Below are positions 47,041-59,402 of a stretch of 64,000 bases of DNA, in pieces. This stretch comes from Proteles cristata cristata (Eukaryota; Chordata; Mammalia; Carnivora; Hyaenidae): contig JAESUZ010002717.1 of the NCBI GenBank assembly GCA_017311185.1, forward strand, positions 62,001 through 126,000, written 5' to 3'. Made by a program: the position numbers and the translations under genes. Numbering within the stretch: position 1 is the stretch's first letter; the number at the start of each line of letters is the position of its first letter. The notes under the pieces are model-generated. The model saw only the letters and a program-made list of their open reading frames with translations, had not been told where the DNA came from and ran no database searches.

Positions 47041-47268
47041 GGGGCGCCTGGGTGGCTTAGTCGGTTAAGCGTCCGACTTTCGTTTGGGTCATGATCTCGC
47101 AGTTCGTGGGTTCGAGCCCCGCATCGGGCTCTGTGCTGACTGCCAGCTCAGAGCCTGGAGCCTGTTTCAGTCTGTGACTCTCTCTCTCTGACCCTCCCCT
47201 GTTCACGCTGTCTCTCCTAGAAATAAATAAAACATTAAAAAAATACCTTAAAAAAAAAAAAAAAAAAA
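47041..47268 (+). repeat. Young CAN-SINE, CTGACTGCCAGCTC subfamily
   Basis: Very close to the 59403 copy; GGTTCGAGCCCCGCATCGGG box intact; long poly-A; duplication ACTAGAGGAGTTTTC at 47026-47040 and about 47272-47286. Low decay suggests recent insertion. Confidence 0.95.
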
Positions 47269-47286
47269 ACAACTAGAGGAGTTTTC

Positions 47287-48349
47287 ATTGAGTGAAACTC
47301 AACCCAGCAGAGCTTAACTGTTGCACCCGCCCATAGGTTGGGAAGCAGCAAAGGAAAATAGAATAGTATTTTGAAAAATTCTGAAGAATAAGATTCTCCA
47401 TACATATTCTACATATTGAATGGACCTAGGTCTGTGTCTTACAAAGTTTGGGTTTCTGGAAATAATGGTATGTAAATGTCTGCTTTATCACATCACTAAA
47501 CAATGAGGGCCATAATTATAACTTTATGTAAAAACAATACAGAAAAATGGTACGGGAAGAACAATTATTTTGAGGCATGGGTTCAGTGAAGGAAACACAA
47601 TTCATATATTGAGACTTTTAAGTATTCAATACTCTGCAGGTGAAATGTTTTATTTTATTCTCCCCCCCAAAAACCTAGCTTTACTTGTTATCTTTCCATT
47701 TTCTTTAACCTGTTTATTGTGTAAATATTCCTTTTCCTTAACCGCATGAGTCAGAATGTGTTTGGTGATGGGTTAACAGGAACCCTGATGGATGGGGCTT
47801 AAAATATAATGACATTTCTATTTCACTTCATAAAAAGCCCAATAGTTGGCAGTCCCGGGATTCATCTGGAAACTTGACAACGTCACCCAGGATCCAGGGA
47901 CTTTTTACTCCCTACTCTGTAATCTCAGCAGGCTGGCTTCTGTTTTCCCATTTGATACTTCCTGATCATGAGATGGTTTCTATAGGTGCAAGCATCACAG
48001 CCTCTTCCAGACTGTTAAGAGGAAGGGAGGGGGGGAAAGCACTTTCTCCTCCTGTGCATCTCTCTTATCAGGAAGGAAAATCTTTCTCAGAAGCTGCGGG
48101 GAGATTTCCTCTGGTCCTGGCCAGAACTGGTTAACTGACCAATTCTGCCTGCAAGAAAACGGGGTGTCATGATTTGGTAAAGATCCACAACCTGAATTTG
48201 ACCAAGGCTCTCATCAGGGGATTGCTGCTCATAGAGGGGAATTGGAAATATAGAAGGAGAACTTTCAGTCATCACATAAATAGAGAGATACTATTGGCAT
48301 TTAGTGGGTTGATCTTGGGATGCTGAGTGTCCTAAGATACACAAAACAC
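47287..48349. other. Intergenic, no gene recognised
   Basis: AT-rich, no repeat recognised; short frames without support. Confidence 0.5.
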
Positions 48350-48531
48350 TTTTTTAAATGTTTACTTATTTATATTGCAGAGAGATGGAGAGGGATAGAG
48401 AGAATCCCAAGCAGGCTCCATGCTGTCAGCGCACAGCCTGACACAGGGCTCAAACTCACGAACCATGAGATCATGACCCGAACTGAAACCAAGAGTAGGA
48501 CGCTTAACTGACTGAGCCACCCAGGCGTCCC
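48350..48531 (-). repeat. CAN-SINE, short form
   Basis: Antisense; the CT region is reduced (GCAGAGAGATGGAGAGGG); flanks share CCAAACACT-like bases. Confidence 0.9.
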
Positions 48532-49254
48532 AAACACTCTAACACACCCAAAAAAAGAGTCATCCTACACAAAATATCAATAGCACTCCTGTTAAGACAC
48601 ATTGGCTCATACCAGCCATAATTCATCCCCTGGGCTGAGGATATTATGACTCAAACAGCATCAGGAAACCATCAGCAAGAAGAGCAACATGGCTCCCAGC
48701 AGCGTGTGCTGTGGTACCCTGGTGGAAATTGGAAAGAGTACAGTGATGCTTAGTCATGCGGGCACACTGAATCCTTTTCACAAAGCACTGTTATTTTCAT
48801 TAAAAGGGTCACAAGGAAAAAAGTAACAGAGAGCATGGTAGGGAAATGATCTCCGAGGTCTGTCCTTATTTTATTATTTTTTTTAATAAAGGGATTTCCC
48901 AGTAACTAGACAAGCCTGTTTTCAAGAACAAGTAATTCTGAGATCCCCACACCTCTATTGTCACTGCTCCCTGCCCCCACCAAGGATTCAGAATAATTGA
49001 AACCCCACTGTATAGCCACTCTTTGGGGGATAAAATTTCCTTTGTAGACCTTGTACTTAGTACAATGTGGAAGGCATTTAATGAATGTTTCACTGATTCA
49101 AAATAATTCAAGGAAACAAAGCCTGGAAAATTGTTCAGTATTATGTTCAAGGATACAGATACAGGGGAAAAAGCATTTTGCAAAGAGTACTGATAACAAA
49201 TTATGATACAAATATAATTATTTTTTTAAACTTTTTTAAAGAGTGCCAAATGGA
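48532..49254. other. Intergenic, no gene recognised
   Basis: A 105-codon minus frame (48866-49183) looks like chance; no motif seen. Confidence 0.5.
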
Positions 49255-49350
49255 GGGGCAGCTGGCTGGCTCAGTCAGTAGAGACTCTTGATCTTAAGGT
49301 TGTGAGTTTAAGCCCTATGTTGGGTGTGGAGCCTACATTAAAAAAATATA
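49255..49350 (+). repeat. Short old CAN-SINE
   Basis: GCAGCTGGCTGGCTCAGTCA head, TTTAAGCCCTATGTTGGGTG; flanks AAAGAGTGCCAAATGGAG / AAAGAGCGCCAATAGAG. Confidence 0.85.
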
Positions 49351-49989
49351 TATATTTGTAAAAAGAGCGCCAATAGAGTTCTTTGTTGTCTGCAAAGAAA
49401 CTGAAGACTAAACATCATTAGCTTTATGATTGGAGGTGTAGGCAGCTTTGTTTAGCTTCCATACCTGTAAAACCATAAATCTCTATGTTTGACAAAGAAT
49501 AGGCTTAATAACTAATGTTTCTAAAGCTAATCACTAATGAGTAATAGGAGATAACTGGTTAAGGAAGACTGGAAAGAGCAAGGCACACAGAAAAAATAGA
49601 CCAAGTAAAAGTACTGACACATGGAAAAATTTGACATGCTCAGGGTCATGGTCATACCATTTGTGGGCTCTGAAGAGCATCCATGAATCACTGCCAACTT
49701 CTTTAACCACCATTCTGCCCATCACCAAGCTCCCTGGATTTCTTCTGTGCCCATGACAAAGGCCAGACTTACTACAAATGACTTTTTCTTTTTTCCTCTT
49801 CCTCTTCTTTTCCTGTTAATATTTTATTAGGTCATTCTTACAGTAGTAGGAATATAGATTATAGGCTACCCAGTGGGAATGAAGTGGCCAATTTACATCG
49901 GTCTAATGTAATAGTGTGTGCTATTTAAAAACGTAGAATGTAAGTAACTTTCATCACACTTTGCTATTTACTTTGAAATTGTAGCTTAA

Positions 49990-50210
49990 GGGGCGCCTGG
50001 GTGGCTCAGTTGGTTAAGCATCCAACCACAGCTCAGGTCATGGTCTCACAGTTCGTGGGTTTGAGCCCCAGCTTGGGCTCTGGGCTGACAGCTCAGAGCC
50101 TGGAGCCTGCTTCAGATTCTGTGTGTCCTTCTTTCTCTGCCCTTCCCCCGCTCACCCTTTGTCTCTCTCTCTCAAAAATAAACAAACATTAAAAAATTAA
50201 AAAAAAAAAA
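49990..50210 (+). repeat. CAN-SINE with perfect target duplication
   Basis: Sense; GAAATTGTAGCTTAA repeated exactly at 49975-49989 and 50211-50225. Confidence 0.95.
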
Positions 50211-50225
50211 GAAATTGTAGCTTAA

Positions 50226-50939
50226 AGTTGAGTTGATATTGATACTGAGGACTGTGCTAGACCTCACTCAGGTACTTGATAAATATTTACTGCTTATAGT
50301 TTCATTAAGTTTTGGGAGGAATAATTTTGCTAGTGCCATTAGATTTACTACTACTACTCTTTTCCTTGTATTTTCTGGAAATTGGAAGTTGTTCCATTAT
50401 TACAGATTCTAAATTTGTTCATTTGGTTCAGACGGTGACCACCAGATAACTCCACTATACAAATGTATTCTCTTTATCATTGGGTAAATAACCTGAGGAA
50501 TGACATTTTGGTGCCAACTGTATGCTCCCAGTTCCCAGCGATGGGTCATCAAATGGTTTTAAAGTCCATTGATTATTCTCGCCTGAATCAATTATTTCTT
50601 TAGGATTTGCGTAATAGCTATTTGCTAGTGATATTATTTATTCTACTATTTGCTAGCACCCTATTGTAAAGAAGAGGTTTTCCTCATTAATCAGCAGTGA
50701 ACCACAAAGAGAGAGAGAGAGAGAGAGAGAGAGTGAGAGAATATTATTTTCCCTTTATAACTAATTTTCAGAGTAACTTATAATAATCATTTCCAATGAT
50801 GAAAAATAGTCCTCCACCCCCTCTCTCATCAAGTATAACCGCAGTCGTAGATTTTTATCCATTCAGTATTTACAATAATTGTTGCCATTTTCTTTTCAAT
50901 GTTAAAATTACCCTAAATGTGGCCTTCAAGCTGGCTCCC
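50226..50939. other. Intergenic, no gene recognised
   Basis: AT-rich, with a (GA)n run at 50709-50733. Confidence 0.5.
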
Positions 50940-50950
50940 GTGTCTTTTTA

Positions 50951-51195
50951 TTTATTTATTTTTTGTTTTTGATTTTATAAATTTTTATTTTATTTTTTTT
51001 ACAAATAGTTTATTGTCAAATTAGTTTCCACATAACACTCAGTGCTCATCCCCATAAGTGTCCTCCTCCGTGCCCATCCCCCCTCCCCCCACATCCATCA
51101 GTCCTCAGTTTTTGTCAGCATTCAAGAGTCTCTCATGGTTTGCCTCTCTCCCTTTCCCCCACCATTTCCGCCCTTCTTCTCCCCCTTGTTCTCCA
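50951..51195 (-). mobile_element. 5'-truncated LINE-1 3' end
   Basis: Antisense carnivore L1 3' UTR with a T-rich left end. Duplication GTGTCTTTTTA at 50940-50950 and 51196-51206. Same subfamily as the copy at 11890 (shares AAAAACTGAGGACTGATGGA on the complement). Confidence 0.92.
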
Positions 51196-51687
51196 GTGTC
51201 TTTTTAAAATGTACTTTTGAAGACTGGATCTACAAATGGATATGACCAGACCATATATAAAAATAGAATTGTGACCCACAACCTGCAGCCAGCAGCCCGG
51301 GGAATCAACCCTCTTATCTACAGCAATGAGCAAGGAAGACAGCTTCCTGTAAGATAAATTTGGAGGAAGCCAGATTACTATCTAAGTAATAATTCAAGCA
51401 GCTAAACAATAATTTCTATAACAATCAGCTCAAAATGGCCGGGGCTTGATTAAAAACTCACAGCATCCCTAATTTTTCTCCCCATTTCCAACTTAGAATT
51501 AACCAGAAAAAGTCAAATATGTACCCCTAGCCAATCACATAGGATGCCCTGCTTCTTGCCACCTTCGGCTTCTCCATGCCGACAGCCCCCAACAGGGCCA
51601 CCTGAAGCCATTGCTTTTTTCCACTGTGAAGCTTTCCCATTCCTCTGCCTTTGAGTGTCTTCCAAAATGCAAGTGATGGGGGGTGGG

Positions 51688-51900
51688 GGTGGCTCACCTG
51701 GATGGCTCAGTTGGTTGAGCACCCAAGTTTGGCTCAGGTTATGATCTCATGGTTCATGAGCCCGCATCGGGGTCTGGCTGACAGCTCCGAGCCTGGAGCC
51801 TACTTTGGATTCTGCGTGTGTGTGTCTCTTTCTCTGCCCCCCCCCTGCTCACACTCTGTCTCTCTCAAAAATAAACAAACATTAAGAAAAATTACTAGAA
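51688..51900 (+). repeat. CAN-SINE
   Basis: Sense; head TCACCTGGATGGCTCAGTTG; B box shortened; tail CAAAAATAAACAAAC. Confidence 0.9.
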
Positions 51901-51984
51901 AAAAATGCAAATAACGGTGCCTGACTCAAGCTCTGAATCAATAGCCTCTGCTTTTCTCATTTGGCTGGTCTTCATTTATTTCCA

Positions 51985-52620
51985 CGTTTTAAGGAGGTAG
52001 AATAGACATACATTTGAGGGTTGATTTATATGAAGTGTGTATGTAACAGATATGTATACTTCATATGAGGTACAACTGACATTAACTGTACCCATATTAG
52101 TGCTGTGGTTGATGAATGTTGACACGCACACGCACAGACACACGCACACATATACACACACGCACACCTGGGTAAGCACCACTTTAACTGTGATGTAGAA
52201 TATTTTCATAACCCCCAAAAGTCCTTTCCAGTCAGCTTATGTTCTTTCCCTCTCCTAGCGGAGCATGGGTTTGACTTCTATCGCTATAGGTTAGATTTGC
52301 CTATTCTCCTAAGTTCTGGTCACATATTTCATTAGTCTAAGCTCTTCCTTTGCATTCAGGAACAAAATGTCTAACTCATCCTGTGCTTTCTTTGCCCCAG
52401 AACTGGAATCAGCCAGTTCTCCAAAGAGCTTTGTATCTCTTCAGAGAGAAATGGGACTTTAGAAACCACGATGCAGGTGGCAACAGAGCTCATTGTCACT
52501 GAAGGTGATCAACCATCCCTTTGCCTCTGACAGTGCCGATTTTGACACTGAAAACCCAGCAGCCTGGGAACCCCCTGGGACAGTCTGTCATCCTACTGCT
52601 CCGGGCCATTTTGGTGCACA
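51985..52620 (-). mobile_element. Old L1M-type 3' region, antisense
   Basis: TTGATGAATGTTGACACGCA, TTTCCAGTCAGC and CTATAGGTTAGATTTGCC follow the widespread L1M 3' pattern; a CA repeat at 52118-52167 interrupts it. The outer part (52380-52620) is less certain. Confidence 0.6.
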
Positions 52621-53068
52621 GAACTAGGAAATTTATTTTTAAAATAATGTGCTCAAAGTGATACTTCCAATTTAAACGTATTATAGGGTTTTTTTCTGAA
52701 CTTCTTTGAATTATATTTGTATCTCATTTTCTCTTACACTTAAAGCTTTATACAATATTACTTAGGTTACCCTATACTACCTATAGTTTCAAAACCGCAG
52801 CCAGTTGTATTACCATTAATTATAAACCACTGAGAGAACCTTAAGATTTCTTTGCAGTTCTTTTTCATTCTTAGACTATCTCCCACCAGATATTGTCTGA
52901 ATACTATATTCAAAAGCACTGGGGGAATAATCTATTTCCCTGGGTAACAATAGTTACCTTACCAATTTGATTTAGAGTGAAGTTTGTTTCAATTTGTTTT
53001 TAACTTCGGGTTTACTTTCTTTCTTACTTTTTGGCTATATAAAACTTTTTTTAAGTGTGTGATTTTTA

Positions 53069-53289
53069 TGTTTTTTAATGTTTATGTTTATTTATTTTGA
53101 GAGAGAGAGAGAAACCACACACACAAGTAGGGCAGGGACAGAGAGAGAAGGAAAGAGAATTCCAAGCAGGCTACACGCTGTCAGTGCAAAGCCCGAAGCA
53201 GGGCTCCATCTCAGGAACCCAGAGATGGTGACCTGAGCTGAAATCAAGAGTTGGGTTATGCTTAACCCACTGAGCCACCCAGGTGTCCC
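53069..53289 (-). repeat. CAN-SINE
   Basis: Antisense; inserted between two segments of old L1M sequence, with a sense SINE 30 bp away. Confidence 0.92.
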
Positions 53290-53320
53290 AGCTATATGAA
53301 ACTTTAAAAATTCAAAACCA

Positions 53321-53531
53321 GAGGCACCTGAGGGGCTTAGTCAGTTGAGCATTCGACCAGCTCAGGCCATGATCTCACAGTTTGTGGGTTCGAGCCCCAC
53401 ATCAGGCTCTGTGCTGACAGCTCAGAGCCTGGAGCTGCTTCAGATTCTGTGTCTCCCTCTCTCTCTCTCTGCCCCTCCCCTGCTCGTGCTCTGTCTCTGT
53501 CAAAAATAAACATTAAAAAAAATTTTTTTTA
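53321..53531 (+). repeat. CAN-SINE
   Basis: Sense; flanks share AATTCAAAAC. Confidence 0.92.
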
Positions 53532-53559
53532 ATTCAAAACTTCTGCAGGTAATTGTTTT

Positions 53560-53850
53560 TGTTTCTTGGATATCCTTCCAATTTTCCATATAACTGGGGA
53601 CTCATTCCAAAGCAACTCATTCCTTATGGCTGCATTGTATTCCACCGTATGATGTCCAAACAGTTTCCTATTATTGGATGTTCGGGTTATTTCCAAACTT
53701 TTGTTATGATGAACGATAGTGCAATAAATCACTCTGCTTACATGTTGTTTCCATTTGTGGAGGTGTATTTTCAGAATAAGCTTAGGGTTAGAAGTAGAAT
53801 TGCAAGAATTGATGCAATATAGTTTTGGTGCTCCATAGGGCTTCCATGAT
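53560..53850 (-). mobile_element. Old L1M fragment, antisense
   Basis: CTCATTCCTTATGGCTGCAT, GTATTCCACCGTATGATG and TTCGGGTTATTTCCAAAC are the complement of the L1 ORF2 C-terminal region; it appears to continue the 51985-52620 element. Confidence 0.7.
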
Positions 53851-54179
53851 TTCCCCATTGCCACCAAAAATATCTACGACCATTCTTTCTCCAGAGCCTT
53901 GTGATTTCAACGTGCGTTTCCATGAGTGAGGACAGACAGCCTTTTATGCTTAAGGACCACTGCCATCTTTTCTGTGAATTGTCTGTTCAAGTTCTTGCCC
54001 AAAAACTCTCCCCGGATTGTGGTCTTTTTCAGATTTTAAGATTTCCTGTAATGTACATTGCAGGCGTTTTCTCCACACTGATCGACTTACTGGGAATATG
54101 CCATGATCCCTCTGACCATCTGGAGTACACTTTTATCCTTATAACTCTCATTTCGGGACACCTCCTTTAGGGGTAAACA

Positions 54180-54590
54180 GTTCGGTAAAGCCGGATAAGG
54201 GGCAGATCAATCAAAAGAATTACCTGACCCCTTGTAAGAAGTGTAAGAGATTGTTTCACGTTTGGCAGGTAACACCGTCGTTCTTACGCAATGGTCCGGG
54301 TGACACAAAGTCTTGCGTAAGGGAGTATGTTCAAATGACAAAACATTTTATCTGGCTCGTTAAGAACTCACAGGGTTCGCCTTCCGTTAGCTTCTGAGTT
54401 TGCAAGGTGCCCCTAGAGCTGCTGACACAGGCACACCCCCTTTCGGCTAGACAATAGCTCCTCGACTTCGCCACGAGATGTCAACGTGGAGACAGACCAA
54501 CCGGCCAGGTGGCTGCGCTTCACGACAGATGATAGAGCGCTGGTTTCTACCGTATCAAACAGCAAGGTTTAGCCAAGCCTAAACGTCCCA
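54180..54590. other. Immediate upstream flank of the WTAP CpG island
   Basis: Non-repetitive as far as I can tell; contains the paired C/EBP motif at 54283-54321. The steep GC rise begins at about 54590. Confidence 0.5.
54283..54321. promoter_or_regulatory. Inverted pair of C/EBP consensus sites upstream of WTAP
   Basis: CTTACGCAA (54283-54291) and TTGCGTAAG (54313-54321) form a perfect 9-bp inverted repeat. Each contains the C/EBP/PAR-bZIP core TTRCGYAA. They lie about 300 bp before the WTAP CpG island. No function is demonstrated. Confidence 0.45.
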
Positions 54591-55690
54591 CTCACAGCCT
54601 AGTTCCTGAGGTTGCACCTGGCCCGCCACCGCGCGGAAGCATCACCGATGGACGCGACACCCCACAGCGACCAATCACGCGCCGCCTGGCCCAGATTCCT
54701 CCGCCAGAGGCTGCGCCTCAGCCGCAGGTGGCCCGGCCAGCGCGTTCGCCCCGCGCCGCCAATCGCCACCCCCGCCGCCCTTCCCGTGATGCCCCGCGGC
54801 TGACCTCCGACCTCGGCGCCCACCCCTCCCCGCGGCCTGCTTCTCCCCGGGCTCTTGTCGAATTTGCAGCGTTCCGGAGGCTGTGGGGCGTGCCGCCGAG
54901 GCGCAGCTCTTCCTGTAGCGCCTGGAGGCCCCGGGCGGGTGCGGTCCCTTCGTCTTTCCTCCCTGTGACGGGGCCCGGTGACGGGCCGCTGGCTGCGGCC
55001 GCGTCCGGGAGGTGACTCGGTGAGTGGGCCGGACGCGAAGCTGACTGGGCGGCGATGAGGGCGGGCTACGGCTGCGGCGCTTCGGAGCCGGGCGGCGCGG
55101 GGCGGGGCGGGGCGGGGCGGCGGGAGGAGCGGGAAGGGGGTGGGGCGTCGGGGCCTCGCGTCCTCCCTCAGCGCCATTTTGTGGCAGCGAGACCCGCAAA
55201 TAAAGGGGAGCGCCGGGGCTGCGGCGGGAGGAGGAGCGCGGGGGCCGGCGGTAGCGTGGTCTGCCCGCCTTGGCGGTGAGCGGGCAGCGCGGCCTTGGCC
55301 TATGTGACTGGGCGGCGCCGGCTCGGCCTCCGTCTGGAGAGGTAGGTGCGGGCCGCCGGCGGGAGCGGCCGCGAGGACCTCCGGGTCCCGAGGGCTGAGG
55401 CGCGGCCGACCCGGGCAGGGGCGGGCAGAGCCCGGAGGACGGCTCGGGACCCAGGACCCGCCGGCCTCCCGTTAGCTGCGCTTTCTTCGCGCCTGACGGG
55501 ACACTTCCGCCGCCCCGAGGCCATTTTGCCTTCGGTCTCCGTCCCGGGGGCGAGGTAGGCGCTCCCGCTGGCCGGCGATACCGGGAGGCCGCCCCCTCGG
55601 TGCGCGTCGTGTCCCCGCCTCGCTGTCGCCCCCTGCCACCTCTCTCCGCGGGATCCCCAGGGCTGGCGGCACTAACGAGTTCATTAAGGG
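54590..55690 (+). promoter_or_regulatory. WTAP: WTAP CpG-island promoter
   Basis: A dense CpG island starts abruptly after AT-rich DNA. It has a tandem GC-box cluster (GGGGCGG repeats, about 55094-55120) and CCATTTT elements resembling YY1 sites at 55172-55181 and 55519-55528, a combination typical of TATA-less housekeeping promoters. The surrounding GC-rich DNA yields long open frames on both strands that I regard as compositional. Confidence 0.85.
55160..55331 (+). other. WTAP: Likely WTAP noncoding exon 1 with strong donor
   Basis: CTGGAGAG|GTAGGTGCG at 55331/55332 is the best donor in the island and lies 160 bp downstream of the first YY1-like CCATTTT, which is commonly found just after the start site in such promoters. 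Alternative donors are GGGAG|GTGACT near 55012 and GGCGAG|GTAGGC near 55554, so several first exons are possible. The start is an estimate. Confidence 0.5.
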
Positions 55691-56839
55691 ACCGAAAGCC
55701 ATGGACCAAATTTTCACATCGCGCCGTAGGTTATTGCTGCAGCTGCGTGCTTCTGTAGACTTCCATTTTTGAGTGATTGCATGCATTCTGAGTAAAGAAA
55801 AAATTCTTAACCGCGTTAGAGGTTTTCGAGAAATTTTTAAGTCTCACCTTGGGTCTCTCTCCAAGGCTGCTGTTTACTCCTGTCGTCCAGCAGCATCTGA
55901 TGAGGCTAGTCGGGGAAAGAAATTGCAGTCCACCAGGTGGCATGTGATAAAGGATGAAGTTAAATTTTAAGGGTTTGGGTGCGCGTGTTTTCGGGAGTTC
56001 TTCTAGATCTTACCTTGTCATAAACAGGTAGCTGTACCCAAGGATTGAGTGTTTTCGTTTCTCAGTGGCGGACCTTAAGCCACCTACCTAAATTTCTAGC
56101 TCCCAAAGGACGAAAGTAATAATAAAAGTGTGGCCCCGGCACTGTCGGTGTTTTACTTAGCTTATGTAATTTTATAGAACTTAGTGACACCTAGTTTTCC
56201 TGATTCGATTTTGAGTCATACTTGCTCATAATATTTCTGTGTTAGAAATGGGTTAGTATAGAGGATGCAGAAAGTCTGTAGTAGCCCTGCGATGTGGAGA
56301 TGAGAGCCGTAATAATCTGTACTGTGCGTTACAGCTTTCAGTGTCCTTTGTGTTCTCGGACGTACGTATGTACTTGTACGCGTATAGCATAGAATTACCT
56401 AGAAAATAACCTTTACTTGATACGGTCTTAGCATTTCATATAATTTGTATGTTATCTCACTCTTGAGAAAAGATTCTGACCCCAAAAATCTCACGTTGAT
56501 GGTTCCTTTAGCAAAACGATCCGGAGAGTGTTTGGTTTTATGCTTGTTTTTATTTTTTTAAATTATCTTGTATTTTTTTAACCTGTTTTCTGGAACTCAG
56601 TTTTTATCAGAAAAACTTTCCAGTATTCCCCTTATAGTATATCCCATTGGAGTTTAAGCTGGTCCATCGGGCTAGAACTCGGTGGCCATGAATATTCTCC
56701 ATTATTGACAGTGTAGTTGTTGGATTTTTCGTTTATTTTTTTAATGCACATTAAACTCTTAATGTTGATATTTTGTTTGAAAAATAATTTGTGCAGCATT
56801 TTTATGGCACATGGGTGTTCATATTTCTAGCAGTACGTG

Positions 56840-56990
56840 AGACAGGCAAAATTGGTATCCTTTTTTTGCTGATTTGGAGACTGCAGCCCAGAGTTAAATA
56901 ACTTGATCCAAGATCCATGACTACTGATGAGTTAGGAAAAGGTGGTTTTCCAGTTCCTAACTAGTATCCATTTTACTGCAGACCCAAGAT
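56840..56990 (+). repeat. MIR relic in WTAP intron 1
   Basis: GCTGATTTGGAGACTGCAGC, CAGAGTTAAATAACTTGATC and AGACCCAAGATT follow the MIR 3' half. Confidence 0.7.
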
Positions 56991-57499
56991 TGTATGCTGT
57001 TGGATTATTAGTTTCTTGAGTTTAGTTATGGTTAGGTTCATTCAGTGAGGTACACACTTTCTTAAATCGTGTTGGCTGGTATTTGCCTAAGAATGGAGTT
57101 GCATAACTTCGGGTCCTAATACTAAGAGCCAGGGAAGTACTGGGATCTGAGATGCGCGGCACCTAGCCAACCAAAACTGAACTCTCCATCGTTAAATGTT
57201 TCTCATTGTTAAGACCTCAGGAGTACATGGTAGTTCTGAGATCTGAATTTAAGAGGTTATCCCTGAATTAATCCACAGGAATAACTGAAACCTTTACATA
57301 ATTTTAAAGCTATGTTTTAAGCAATCTTAAATTTCCTAAAAGGTAGCCAAATTGGTCGATTTTAAGTATATTCTATTTTGCTGTTTTTATATTCTTCAGT
57401 TAGCTAAGCTTAGTCATTATTGACGATGGGAGAGTGGGAAAATAATGCATCCTCATCAGTTACCAGCTTTTGAGAGGTGTGGCTTTTGGGGTCCTAATC

Positions 57500-57645
57500 C
57501 CCAGTTTATTAATTAATAGCTCTTTTGACCAGAGCTAATCACCTGATGACTCACAATCATTTTCCTCATCTAGAAAATGGGGACTAACTTTGATTTTGAA
57601 AAGTTTTGATTCATAAGTGTATGACTCATAGCACTTAGTATTATA
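57500..57645 (-). repeat. MIR relic in WTAP intron 1
   Basis: TTTTCCTCATCTAGAAAATG followed by GGGGACTAACTTTGAT is the reverse MIR core. Confidence 0.65.
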
Positions 57646-59402
57646 TTCATCCCCTCCACACCCCCAAGATTCTGGATTTAACTCCAGATATTTCGGTTAT
57701 TCCATTTTTCTGATATAAAAGTAGGTGGTTCTAAGAACTTGAAATAAACATTGTCTTTATGAATCAGAATTGATTTTAGATGGCTCTCGTGCTTGTTGAA
57801 ATTTAAAAGTCGCCTTGGGCAATAATAAATTTCTCACTACATTCATGTAATGTGAAAGGCAGATTTGAGAACCAAGTTCTATTTTGACTAAATAGTTGAA
57901 TATTGATGCTTTTAAATTTAAACATGTTCTAATTTGCCTTTGCCTTTTTTTTAATTTTTTCTTTTTTTGCTTGTTTGACTCCTATGGCATATTATGGACT
58001 CTCAAAGAAAGTGACATTTTAACAGCTAAAAATTAGGGAGGGATTTCTTTCAAAATGCTTATGCTTTGAATTCCCAAGCCACATATATATTCTGTATGTG
58101 ACTCTGAGAGTCGACGTGAAACACAAACCTTTTTATAAAAACTATATTTCTGATGTATGTCACAAATTTATAAATTTAGGTTTATGAAGAAAATACAGAT
58201 ATTCTTTAAGCGATGTGTAATTAAAATTTGGCCACCATCCAACTGTTTAGAAAGAAAGAGAACATAAACCAGTGTTAAAATTTTTAAAAACTTGATGTTT
58301 AGAATTCTAAAAATTGGAGATCACCAAGATTCTGCAGTGGGGCTTAGAAATGAAAGACAGGAGCATGTCTTGATATCCTCAACCTGTGAATTCCCCCTTC
58401 AGTTTCTTCAAGAAGTAGTGATTGAAAGTTATTGTTGTTGCAAAGGGAGAAGGAAACTAGTAATTGCTTATTTTGTGCCAGTCACCATACTAAAGATTAA
58501 TATTTATCTTTAGAAGTAGCTGAATAGTTTTGAGCCTTGGTGGTGGTAATCCTTCTTGGGTTGGGCAAAATGGGCTTAGAAGTTCTGCTTTTCTTGTTTT
58601 CAGAGTTTGTCCCTCTCTTAAGAGAAAAGCAGGGTTATTAGAATTTCATGTGTTTCCTAGTCCTTTAAAAACCTTTTAAACATAATTTAGGTTATTTGTT
58701 GCTAATTAAGCATTTAATTAATTTTATTTTAATGGAATAATTTGGATATGTATTAAGAAAAGAACCAATCTGGGGAAAGTGTCCTGTTACAGAAGCATTT
58801 ACTAGTTTATAAACTCTAATTTATATTGAATAACAGCCATAATGCTTAAGTTTTATAACTAAAATTCTGAGTAGCTATGGTGCTCATTTACTGTGTAACA
58901 AGTGGATTACCTGTCCACAGTGGTAGATTTAGCTGTTTTGAAACTGTCACTCATAGCAGTGTTATCACAGTATCTGTTATATTAGGCTCCACATTTATTC
59001 TCAAGATTTTACTCTAGATCATCTTGTTTTTGGGGGAGAAAATTGGGTTCACTTTTATGATTTCAGTAGTAATTGAAGCAAATTCATTTGTTCATGCTTC
59101 CATTCAGCATATACTTGAGTGTCTGCGGTGTGCTGTGCCATCACCAGTGAATAAAACAATTCTAACGGAGCTTATTTTATAATTGGGAGAAACAGATAAG
59201 TATGTAAAATGTCAGATGATGATAAGAACTATGAAGAAAAGTAAAGCTTGATGTGAAGGGATAGCAAAGGATAAACTTGCACTATTTTTAGTGAGTTGGG
59301 GTACCTTTAGAAGTAGTGACTTGCAGAAGTACACGTATACTAGTTTAAAATGGCTAGAAATTCGGAGGGCTAGAATTGTCTCATAGGTTTTTAAAATGTT
59401 TA

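Larger units (their letters stand above)
55700..59390 (+). other. WTAP intron 1, SINE-free part
   Basis: AT-rich intronic DNA with no CAN-SINE over 3.7 kb; contains MIR relics near 56840-56990 and 57500-57645. No extra exon with matching phase was seen. The lack of young insertions next to the promoter may reflect regulatory constraint. Confidence 0.6.

Noticed and set aside
54675..55709. 344-codon minus-strand open frame across the WTAP CpG island
   Set aside because: Composed mostly of Arg, Pro, Gly and Ala as expected of GC-rich noncoding DNA, overlaps the island in several frames at once, and shows no domain.
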